Source: JAJYSO01 sp964586655 (GTDB lineage: Bacteria > Bacteroidota > Bacteroidia > Flavobacteriales > Flavobacteriaceae). From it: DNA of 64,000 nt. The notes beneath the pieces are model-generated. The model ran no database searches. It had not been told where the DNA came from and saw nothing but the letters and a program-made list of their open reading frames with translations. Both the position numbers and the translations under genes were made by a program. Positions 27,464 through 34,673 of this stretch are shown here, one piece after another (positions within the stretch are counted from its first letter, which is position 1; every line of letters begins with the position of its first letter). The stretch lies in NCBI GenBank assembly GCA_964586655.1, contig CAZPGY010000001.1:1-64000 (forward strand), in the 5' to 3' direction.

Positions 27464-27520
27464 TTTCAAAGGTCAAGGCAAAAAGCGCAGGCATACTCTA
27501 TGAATAACCCTTAGGGTTAT
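27464..27520. repeat. ATACCAA-family palindromic element, partial copy A2
   Basis: TTTCAAAGGTCAAGGCAAAA begins a 31-nt core shared with the element at 14.3 kb (14376-14406), differing at two positions. Ten bases after it comes a different small palindrome, ATAACCC-TTA-GGGTTAT (27504-27520). The terminal ATACCAA/TTGGTAT arms of the full element are not present. Confidence 0.7.
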
Positions 27521-27577
27521 ACAGTGAATTATTATTTTCTGAACATCCTTGCAATCAGTCACCTAACGGTAGGTCAT

Positions 27578-27684
27578 TTGCCGGTAGCTTCGGCTCCATT
27601 TTCCCGGTGGCTTCGGCTCCGCTCAGCCACCTAACGGTAGGTCATTGAGCGGAGCCGAAATGACCGGGATACAGAGCCGAAATG
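27578..27684. repeat. REP-like hairpin repeat, copy 1 (3' of GIY-YIG gene)
   Basis: This 107-bp unit matches 28085-28191 at 101 of 107 positions, in the same orientation. Arms CGGCTCCGCTCA and TGAGCGGAGCCG pair perfectly and extend outward to CCCGGT/ACCGGG with three mismatches. An inner hairpin ACCTA-ACGG-TAGGT tops it. A truncated further copy of the loop (CACCTAACGGTAGGTCA) lies just to the left at about 27560-27576. Confidence 0.9.
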
Positions 27685-27708
27685 ACCGGATTACAGAACC
27701 GAAATAAC
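27652..27708. repeat. 22-bp tandem repeat at the edge of copy 1
   Basis: GAGCCGAAATGACCGGGATACA is followed directly by GAGCCGAAATGACCGGATTACA and by a partial third unit GAACCGAAATAAC. The copy at 28.1 kb has less of this array. Confidence 0.75.
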
Positions 27709-27723
27709 ATTCTTAACCTCCAC

Positions 27724-28032
27724 TTATCCCTTAAAATAGATATGCGAGGTTTTGTTCAGGCATTTTGCCAATTCATGTAATTCCTCGGGCATATTTTTTA
27801 TCAGAGCTTCTTTCTTCTTTCTGCTCCATCCTTGTACTTGTTTCTCCCTGTAAAATGCCGTATCTATTCTGTCGTAAACTTCAACATAAATTAATTCTAC
27901 CGGTAATCTTTTACTGGTGTAGTTGGCTCCATCTCCCGCTTGGTGTTGTTTTAATCGCAATTCCAAATATTTCGTGCTTCCTGTATAATAACTCTCGTCC
28001 GAGCAACGTAAGATGTACATATAGCCTTTCAT
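27724..28032 (-). CDS. GIY-YIG nuclease domain protein
   Basis: A 102-residue single-domain GIY-YIG protein. The motif pair reads YMYIL at residues 4-8 and YYTGS at 15-19. The catalytic Arg is in LELRLKQH (R26), and the candidate metal-binding Glu is in TAFYREKQVQGW. Related small proteins (UPF0213/YhbQ) have an unknown cellular role. The ATG at 28032 (MKGYMYIL) is chosen: the frame stays open to 28137, but that extension reads through the upstream repeat. It is flanked on both sides by copies of a 107-bp REP-like hairpin. Confidence 0.88.
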   Translation of the reverse strand: MKGYMYILRCSDESYYTGSTKYLELRLKQHQAGDGANYTSKRLPVELIYVEVYDRIDTAFYREKQVQGWSRKKKEALIKNMPEELHELAKCLNKTSHIYFKG

Positions 28033-28084
28033 AATACGATAAAGATAAGGTTTTTTTCGTTGAAATGGAGGCTTATTGCTCCGA

Positions 28085-28191
28085 TTGCCGGTGGATTCGG
28101 CTCCGTTTTCCCGGTGGCTTCGGCTCCGCTCAGCCACCTAACAGTAGGTCATTGAGCGGAGCCGAAATGACCGGGATACGAAGCCGAAATG
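28085..28191. repeat. REP-like hairpin repeat, copy 2 (5' of GIY-YIG gene)
   Basis: This copy has the same length and order as 27578-27684, with six substitutions. The stem-forming core is fully conserved, while one change falls in the inner loop region (AACAGTAGG for AACGGTAGG). It ends 52 bp upstream of the GIY-YIG start codon. Confidence 0.9.
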
Positions 28192-28306
28192 CGATGTATT
28201 GAGCATGCTAAGATAAAACCAAATATTTTAGCTCAAAATTTCCAATAAAAGCTCCTCAAGGAACTTCCGAGTCTTTTTAAGGCATAAAGCTTTTATACAT
28301 ATTATC

Positions 28307-28341
28307 AAAACCCGTTTGCCGACTTGGTTGACGGGTTTTTT
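28307..28341. terminator. Orphan bidirectional terminator-like hairpin
   Basis: AAAACCCGT and ACGGGTTTTTT flank a 15-base loop. No gene is recognisable directly before it on either strand, so it may be a relic or may end an unidentified small RNA in 28192-28306. Confidence 0.6.
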
Positions 28342-28695
28342 AGGTATCATTCTTGAAAAAGAAAACCAAGAAACATTTCCTTGCGCGTAATCAAATTGGT
28401 TTTGGCTTCGGGGATTATGTCGAAAAAAGACAAAAAAACAAGCCTATCCGCATAAGTTGCTTTAAATTTGTAACAAAAGCAGCCTGCAATTTGGTTCTAT
28501 GTTGTTTGAAGTGGGTGAAATAGTCAATTGATATCGGGGCGAGCCCTTTGGCACGACTCAAAACGGACACAGTCGAGACCCCCATTACTTCTTGACTGCG
28601 CTCGAAGTGACAGTTTGTAAATTTTGACTCATTCGGTTTTCACCCCCTAAATTCCATATAGAACCTGCCATTTTATAACCTATTTAATTTGTTAA
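28342..28695. other. Non-coding region before ribF
   Basis: No gene is visible. Between about 28510 and 28652 a GTGGGTGAAA...TTTCACCCCC inverted pair brackets a stretch with CTTGACTGCGCTCGAAGTGA, which resembles dispersed REP-like sequences of flavobacteria. The ribF promoter must lie in the last 50 bases. Confidence 0.45.
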
Positions 28696-29631
28696 ATGTA
28701 CTTTAACAACACCCGCAAAGTCAAACTCACAAAACCCACTGCCATCACCATTGGCACTTTTGACGGTGTTCATATCGGGCATCGAAAAATTATCGAACAA
28801 GTCATTGCTTCGGCTCAGAAACACGGACTGGAATCAACGGTGTTGACTTTTTTTCCACACCCGCGCATGGTTTTACAACAAAACGTGGGGCTCAAATTAC
28901 TCAATACCATTTCTGAGCGGAAGAGAATCTTGGAAAGTACCGGCATTGACAACCTTATCGTATACCCTTTCACCAAGTCTTTTTCACGCCTACGCGCCCA
29001 AGAATATATTGAAGAGGTTTTGGTAGAAAAACTCAATGCCAAACGGGTCATCATTGGTTATGATCATCGTTTTGGACGCAATAGAACAGCCGATATTGAC
29101 GATTTGCGCAGGTATGGGAAACAATATGGATTTGAGGTAGAGGAGATTCCGGAGCAGGACGTTGACCACGTAAGTGTCAGTTCCACAAAAATCAGAAAAG
29201 CTTTGGACGATGGGAATTTAAAAAAGGCCAATCGCTATTTGGGAAAACCATTTCTCTTATCCGGCAGCATCATTAAAGGGCAACAACTGGGGCAGAAACT
29301 GGGCTACCCTACGGCCAACCTCTATATTGAAGAAAAATATAAACTCATCCCTAAACACGGGGTGTATGTCGTAAAATCGGTGCTTAATAAGGAAACCTAT
29401 TTTGGGATGATGAACATCGGAACCAATCCTACTGTAGGAGGGAATAAGCTTTCCATAGAAACGTATTTCTTCAATTGGAAAGGAGGCGATCTCTATGGAA
29501 AGGAACTACAAATCGAGCTGCTCAAACGCATCCGAGACGAAGAAAATTTTGTCAATATGGAGGAGTTAACCGCGGCCATGAAAAAAGATGAAGAAATCTC
29601 TAAGTCTTTTATACAAAAGCATTATTCGTAA
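28696..29631 (+). CDS. ribF: Bifunctional riboflavin kinase / FAD synthetase
   Basis: It makes FMN and then FAD from riboflavin. The N-terminal adenylyltransferase domain begins with TIGTFDGVHIGHRKI and has GYDHRFGRNR. The C-terminal flavokinase domain has GQQLGQKLGYPTANL and NIGTNPTVGG. At 311 residues it is of normal length. It seems to be transcribed alone, and the downstream gap carries a fragment of the dispersed palindrome family and the promoter of the addA-like gene. Confidence 0.95.
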   Translation: MYFNNTRKVKLTKPTAITIGTFDGVHIGHRKIIEQVIASAQKHGLESTVLTFFPHPRMVLQQNVGLKLLNTISERKRILESTGIDNLIVYPFTKSFSRLRAQEYIEEVLVEKLNAKRVIIGYDHRFGRNRTADIDDLRRYGKQYGFEVEEIPEQDVDHVSVSSTKIRKALDDGNLKKANRYLGKPFLLSGSIIKGQQLGQKLGYPTANLYIEEKYKLIPKHGVYVVKSVLNKETYFGMMNIGTNPTVGGNKLSIETYFFNWKGGDLYGKELQIELLKRIRDEENFVNMEELTAAMKKDEEISKSFIQKHYS

Positions 29632-29725
29632 GCATTTGTAAAGTTTTGCTACAAAAAATCGGCGAATAACATCAAATTTTACATGCCGTTCAATATGTAT
29701 GTCTAATGCCAAGCCAATCCGCAGG

Positions 29726-29740
29726 TCATTTTGGTATAAC
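29726..29740. repeat. Relic of the ATACCAA-family element end
   Basis: TCATTTTGGTATAAC is identical to the right end of the full element at 14.3 kb. No left arm is obvious nearby. Confidence 0.4.
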
Positions 29741-29794
29741 GCCCCATCAATGCACTTCCGGAAAGCATAAAGTCTACAATGCATAAATTTTATG

Positions 29795-29802
29795 TATTTT
29801 TG
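29795..29802 (+). promoter_or_regulatory. Candidate -7 box of the addA-like gene
   Basis: TATTTTTG ends 26 nt before the GTG start at 29829. Confidence 0.5.
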
Positions 29803-29828
29803 AGTAAACTTAAAACTGCGGTCAATAC

Positions 29829-32800
29829 GTGCAAAACTCTATTCCTTTTCAAGTCTATGATGCTTCTGCCGGTTCGGGCAAGACCTTTACCTTGGTAAAA
29901 AATTACTTAGTTCGCTTGCTGCTTTCCAAAGATCGGGTGCCTTATCGACACATGCTGGCCATTACGTTCACCAATAAAGCCGTGGCCGAAATGAAATCGC
30001 GCATCATCAAAAGCCTCTCCGATTTTCAACAAGAAAACACACCTCCAGCTTCTGCCGCTATGTTTGAGGAGGTTTGCCGCGCAACGGAAATGAAGGCGGC
30101 GGAAGTCAAGGAAAAATCAAAAAAACAACTCAACAACATATTACACAATTATGCCGCTTTTGAGGTTACTACTATTGACAGTTTCAATCAACGCATTATT
30201 CGCACTTTTGCTAAAGATTTGGATATTCCCGTTAATTTTGAAGTAGAAATCGATGCTGATGAGGTCTTGGAAGAGGCGGTAAACAGAGTGCTTTCGCGGG
30301 CGGGAAAAGAAAAAATATTAACCCAAGCCTTAATTGATTTTTCTATTGGCAAAGCCGACGATGACAAAAGCTGGGACATCTCCAATGATCTTAATGACAT
30401 CGCCAAGTTATTGATTAATGAAAATAATTTTGCCCCCCTTGAACAGCTTAAAGACAAACAACTGACAGATTTCGCTGAATTTGAAGAAAAACTAACTAAG
30501 AAAATAAAAACCTGCAAAGAAAACGCTCGTGAGAAATCGGATTTGTTTTTTAAGCTGATAGCTGAAAATAACCTGTCTCCCGGTAATTTTACAAGAAAAT
30601 CAGTACCCAATTTTTTTGCAGATATAGCTAAGGTTCCGGTAGAAAAATTACTCAAACGCACCCATAGCAAATGGGCGCTGGGCATTGAAACCAAATCTCT
30701 TTACAAAAAAGACGAACAAGCCGATAAAAAACAAACCCTGGAGGAAATCCAGCCGCAGATTGCCCAACTTTTTAAAGCGACTGTCAACCAACTTTACGGC
30801 ATAGAAAAGTGCCAATTACTACTTAAAAACAATCCAGCGCTATCGCTGTTGTCGGCCATAGAAGAAGAGGTGGAGGAAATTAAAGCCAACCGCGGATTTA
30901 TCCTAATTTCAGAATTCAATAAAAAAATTGGCGACAGCATTAAAAATCAACCGGCACCTTTTATTTATGAACGCTTGGGCGAACGTTACCACACTTTTTA
31001 TATTGATGAATTTCAAGACACCTCTGCCTTGCAATGGCACAACATACAGCCCTTGATTGACCACAGCCTGTCTGCAGGAACCGGAAAACTCACCCTTGTG
31101 GGAGACGCCAAACAGTCGATTTATCGCTGGCGTGGCGGAAAAGCAGAGCAATTTATGGCGCTCTGTGGTGAAAGAAACCCTTTTTATGTCAAAAAAGAAG
31201 TAGTTAAATTACCAGATAATTATCGCAGTGCAGCGGCCATTGTAAATTTCAATAATGAATTTTTTAAACACGCTGCGCGGTTTCTGCATTATGAACCTTA
31301 TGAAAAACTGTATAAAACCGCTCGACAAAATCCCACAAAAAAAACTGAAGGCTATGTAAATATCCGTTTTGTAGAGGCCCAAAACATGGAGGAAAAAAAC
31401 GAACAATATCCCCAAGAAGTATTAAAAATTCTCGAACAACTAAAAGGGCAATTGTCCGAAGATCAGGCCAAACAACAAAACCTGCACCTCAACGGAGTTT
31501 GTGTGTTGGTGCGCCAGCGAAAACAAGGAGTTATTGTGGCAGATTACCTCAGCAAACAAGGAATTCCCATCATTTCTTCGGAAACTTTACTGCTCAAAAA
31601 GTCTAAAGAAGTGAATTTTTTAATCGCTTTGATTCAGTTCTCTCTGCACCCCACCCATAAGGATTACAAATTTGAACTCCTCAACTTTTTATGCAATCAT
31701 CTCAACAGCACCACAAACCAGCATCAGTTTATACAAGCGCGGATTGATCTTGACGGTCAGGATTTCTTTACGTCCTTTTCAGACCTTTATTTTGACCTTC
31801 ATCAGTTTCGCATCTTACCCATTTATGATGCGATGGAATACGCTTTACGAAGCTTTCACCTCTTGGAAGAAGCTGACGCCTATCTGCAGTTTTTCCTTGA
31901 TTTTGTCTATGACTACACCCAAACCCACATGGGAGGACTCCCCGGATTATTGGAGCTGTGGGAACGAAAGAAAGACAAACTGAGCATTACCGCTCCGGAG
32001 GGACAAAATGCCGTGCAAATCATGACTATCCACAAAGCCAAAGGGCTGGAGTTTCCGGTGGTCATTTATCCTTATGCCAATGAAAAACTGGACGATACCA
32101 AAAGAAGTCACCTCTGGGTTGAATTGGAAGAAGAGTATTCTCAAGGAATTCCCATAGCTTATCTCGGAGCTAAAAAAGAATTGGCCAATATGGATGAAAA
32201 TATTGCTGTTGCCTACAACACCCTGGTTCGTCAAACTGAGCTTGACGCCATGAACGTAGCTTATGTAGCAATGACCCGCGCCCAAAAACAACTCTATATT
32301 CTATCCGCGGCTGAACTCGATAAAAAAGGAAGAGAAAAAGAAAACCTGTTTTCAGGGCTTTTAATCAGCTTCCTCAAAAAGAGCGACTATTGGAGAGAAG
32401 ACCAATTGCAGTATGAAATTGGCAATCGCCCCGCTCCTGAACTCGTTGTAGAAAAAGAATCGGAGACCGAGGAAGAACAGACTACATCAACAAATTTTAG
32501 CTGGAGCAGTAGGGGAAATCGCTCTTTAGATATCCTTACCAAATCCGGCACCTTTTGGGGCAGTGTGCAAGAAAAAGCCATAACAGCGGGAAATATTATC
32601 CACCATTTGCTCATGGACATCCACCACAAAGAAGATCTCAACAACGCTATTAGTCAAGCCATTAACACAGGGGTGATACAGACAGAAGAAAAGGATAAAT
32701 ATGCCAATCGCCTTTTAAAGGTGATCCAGCATCCACAGTTGGCTAAATATTTTACGACCAACTACACCATCTATACGGAAAAAGAAATCATTACCCGGCA

Positions 32801-33002
32801 CGAAATAAAACGCCTTGACCGGCTGTGCATCCACAATCAACAAGCAGTAATTATCGACTACAAAACCGGAGCTCCTTCAAAAGCACACGAACATCAAATG
32901 CATACCTATGCCGAGGCAATTCGCGAAATGGGCTATGCGCTTGAAGCGATAATCCTGGTGTATCTCACCAAAGATGATCCGAAAATAAAATTGCTTACCT
33001 AA
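29829..33002 (+). CDS. AddA-like UvrD-family helicase/nuclease
   Basis: This large subunit of a RecBCD/AddAB-type break-processing enzyme has 1057 residues and a GTG start. Superfamily 1 motifs are clear: Walker A ASAGSGKTFTLVKNYL near the start, YIDEFQDTSALQW, GDAKQSIYRWRGG, MTIHKAKGLEFPVV and YVAMTRAQKQLYIL. The C-terminus carries a PD-(D/E)XK nuclease core with IIDYKTG. An AddB partner gene is expected but is not adjacent; the upstream neighbour is ribF. A TATTTTTG box precedes the gene. Confidence 0.9.
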   Translation: MQNSIPFQVYDASAGSGKTFTLVKNYLVRLLLSKDRVPYRHMLAITFTNKAVAEMKSRIIKSLSDFQQENTPPASAAMFEEVCRATEMKAAEVKEKSKKQLNNILHNYAAFEVTTIDSFNQRIIRTFAKDLDIPVNFEVEIDADEVLEEAVNRVLSRAGKEKILTQALIDFSIGKADDDKSWDISNDLNDIAKLLINENNFAPLEQLKDKQLTDFAEFEEKLTKKIKTCKENAREKSDLFFKLIAENNLSPGNFTRKSVPNFFADIAKVPVEKLLKRTHSKWALGIETKSLYKKDEQADKKQTLEEIQPQIAQLFKATVNQLYGIEKCQLLLKNNPALSLLSAIEEEVEEIKANRGFILISEFNKKIGDSIKNQPAPFIYERLGERYHTFYIDEFQDTSALQWHNIQPLIDHSLSAGTGKLTLVGDAKQSIYRWRGGKAEQFMALCGERNPFYVKKEVVKLPDNYRSAAAIVNFNNEFFKHAARFLHYEPYEKLYKTARQNPTKKTEGYVNIRFVEAQNMEEKNEQYPQEVLKILEQLKGQLSEDQAKQQNLHLNGVCVLVRQRKQGVIVADYLSKQGIPIISSETLLLKKSKEVNFLIALIQFSLHPTHKDYKFELLNFLCNHLNSTTNQHQFIQARIDLDGQDFFTSFSDLYFDLHQFRILPIYDAMEYALRSFHLLEEADAYLQFFLDFVYDYTQTHMGGLPGLLELWERKKDKLSITAPEGQNAVQIMTIHKAKGLEFPVVIYPYANEKLDDTKRSHLWVELEEEYSQGIPIAYLGAKKELANMDENIAVAYNTLVRQTELDAMNVAYVAMTRAQKQLYILSAAELDKKGREKENLFSGLLISFLKKSDYWREDQLQYEIGNRPAPELVVEKESETEEEQTTSTNFSWSSRGNRSLDILTKSGTFWGSVQEKAITAGNIIHHLLMDIHHKEDLNNAISQAINTGVIQTEEKDKYANRLLKVIQHPQLAKYFTTNYTIYTEKEIITRHEIKRLDRLCIHNQQAVIIDYKTGAPSKAHEHQMHTYAEAIREMGYALEAIILVYLTKDDPKIKLLT

Positions 33003-33019
33003 AAATTATTGTATTTTTG
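32991..33019 (+). promoter_or_regulatory. Candidate promoter of kbl
   Basis: TTG (32991-32993), an 18-bp spacer and TATTTTTG (33012-33019) fit the Bacteroidetes -33/-7 pattern. The -33 part lies in the last codons of the addA-like gene. The leader to the kbl ATG is about 98 nt. Confidence 0.5.
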
Positions 33020-33049
33020 GAAAAACGAAGAACCATTTATAAATCGAAT

Positions 33050-33089
33050 AACACCAAAAAGACCTACGAATTAAATCATTTTGGTATAA
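33050..33089. repeat. Minimal ATACCAA-family hairpin in the kbl leader
   Basis: AACACCAAAAAGA is followed by TCATTTTGGTATAA, its near complement. Only the ends of the larger element are present. It would form a hairpin in the kbl 5' leader if the upstream TATTTTTG box is used. Confidence 0.5.
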
Positions 33090-33117
33090 AACATAAATTA
33101 ACCATAGCTTAAAAAAC

Positions 33118-34314
33118 ATGTATAGCAATAAACTACAACAACATTTACAAGACGAGTTAAAGCAAATCAAGGAAGAGGGGCTTTATAAAGAAGAACGCAT
33201 CATCACCTCACCACAAGGGGCTGAAATTGAAATCAACACCGGCGAAAAAGTACTCAATTTTTGTGCCAACAACTACCTGGGGCTTTCTTCACATCCTGAG
33301 GTGGTTCAGGCCGCTAAAGATGCTATGGACTCACATGGATTCGGCATGAGCAGCGTGCGATTTATTTGCGGCACCCAAGACATCCACAAAGAACTGGAAC
33401 AAAAAATAGCCGACTATTACGGTACCGATGACACCATTTTGTATGCCGCCGCTTTTGATGCCAATGGTGGAATCTTTGAACCGCTTTTGACCAAAGAAGA
33501 TGCGATTATTTCAGATTCTCTCAATCACGCTTCCATTATCGACGGGGTGCGTTTGTGCAAAGCCGCCCGTTATCGTTATGAAAATGGAAACCTGGAAGAC
33601 TTAGAAGCTAAACTCAAAGAGGCGGATGCCAACGGAGCTCGCTTTAAAATCATTGCCACCGACGGGGTGTTCTCTATGGATGGTTTGTTGGCGCCTCTTG
33701 ACAAAATTTGTGACTTGGCCGATCAATATGACGCTTTGGTCATGAGTGATGAATGCCATGCTACCGGATTTATTGGCAAAAACGGTCACGGTACAGTAGA
33801 GGCCAAAAATGTAATGGATCGCATAGACCTCGTTACCGGAACCCTCGGGAAAGCACTCGGCGGAGCTATGGGAGGATATACCACCGGAAGAAAAGAGATT
33901 ATCGATATGCTGCGTCAACGATCCCGCCCCTATCTGTTCTCCAACTCTCTCGCCCCCAGCATTGTAGGAGCTTCTATTAAAGTCTTTGAAATGCTTGAAA
34001 AAGACAATGAGCTCAAAAATAAAGTCATGGAGAATACGGCTTATTTCAAAAAGGGAATCAAAGAAGCCGGATTTGAAATTATTGATGGCGATGCTGCCAT
34101 CGTTCCGGTGATGCTGCACGATGCCAAATTATCACAAGACATGGCCAATATGCTCCTTGAAGAAGGAATATACGTTATCGGATTTTTCTATCCGGTAGTC
34201 CCCAAAGGACAGGCCCGAATACGCGTGCAACTGTCTGCCGCACATACCCGTGAACATTTAGACAAAGCCATCAAGGCATTTGTTAAAGTAGGAAAAGAGC
34301 TGAAAGTTATTTAA
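33118..34314 (+). CDS. kbl: Glycine C-acetyltransferase (2-amino-3-ketobutyrate CoA ligase)
   Basis: This PLP enzyme of the alpha-oxoamine synthase family cleaves 2-amino-3-ketobutyrate to glycine and acetyl-CoA in threonine breakdown. The 398-residue sequence has the PLP lysine in TGTLGKALGGAMGG and the family stretches SDECHATGF and FCANNYLGLSSHPEV. Threonine dehydrogenase is not next to it. The gene stands alone with a promoter overlapping the end of the addA-like gene. Confidence 0.93.
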   Translation: MYSNKLQQHLQDELKQIKEEGLYKEERIITSPQGAEIEINTGEKVLNFCANNYLGLSSHPEVVQAAKDAMDSHGFGMSSVRFICGTQDIHKELEQKIADYYGTDDTILYAAAFDANGGIFEPLLTKEDAIISDSLNHASIIDGVRLCKAARYRYENGNLEDLEAKLKEADANGARFKIIATDGVFSMDGLLAPLDKICDLADQYDALVMSDECHATGFIGKNGHGTVEAKNVMDRIDLVTGTLGKALGGAMGGYTTGRKEIIDMLRQRSRPYLFSNSLAPSIVGASIKVFEMLEKDNELKNKVMENTAYFKKGIKEAGFEIIDGDAAIVPVMLHDAKLSQDMANMLLEEGIYVIGFFYPVVPKGQARIRVQLSAAHTREHLDKAIKAFVKVGKELKVI

Positions 34315-34638
34315 TCGAAAATCACTTTTAGGCACTTAACACAACTCACTTTAAATTACTGAATGCCAGCTGGCTATTCAGAATATTCTAACTCCCTTAA
34401 AAAAGGGAACAGGGAGCCTGTGCTCAAATAAGACCAATATACCAACCGATCTTTTGGGGTGCCATGCTATTTTATGCGGGGGAGAATAATGGATTACTAT
34501 CACCTCGATTCCTTCGACACGACTCAGGATGGGCTCCGTTGAATAGAAAGGACACCCCGAAGACTCCATTAAAAATCATTTTGCGAATTCCTCAACACTA
34601 ATTTCACGGTCGGCATTCCAAAATCTCTTTGAAAAACT
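34315..34638. other. Non-coding region between kbl and purL
   Basis: No gene is seen. It contains a small hairpin CCCTT-AAAA-AAGGG near 34393. It also contains TTCGACACGACTCAGGATGG near 34513, a REP-like phrase seen in many flavobacterial spacers. Confidence 0.45.
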
Positions 34639-34646
34639 TAACTTTG
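34639..34646 (+). promoter_or_regulatory. Candidate -7 box of purL
   Basis: TAACTTTG ends 27 nt before the ATG at 34674. It falls inside the ORF that would begin at 34629, which supports the later start. Confidence 0.5.
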
Positions 34647-34673
34647 CCGTTTTATGACTTCAAAACATCAGCT

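Noticed and set aside
27578..28191. Possible CRISPR array from repeated GC-rich units
   Set aside because: There are only two widely separated long units, no regular spacers and no cas genes; the units are hairpins.
34315..34673. Purine riboswitch ahead of purL
   Set aside because: No conserved three-way junction could be recognised; only a small hairpin and REP-like words are present.
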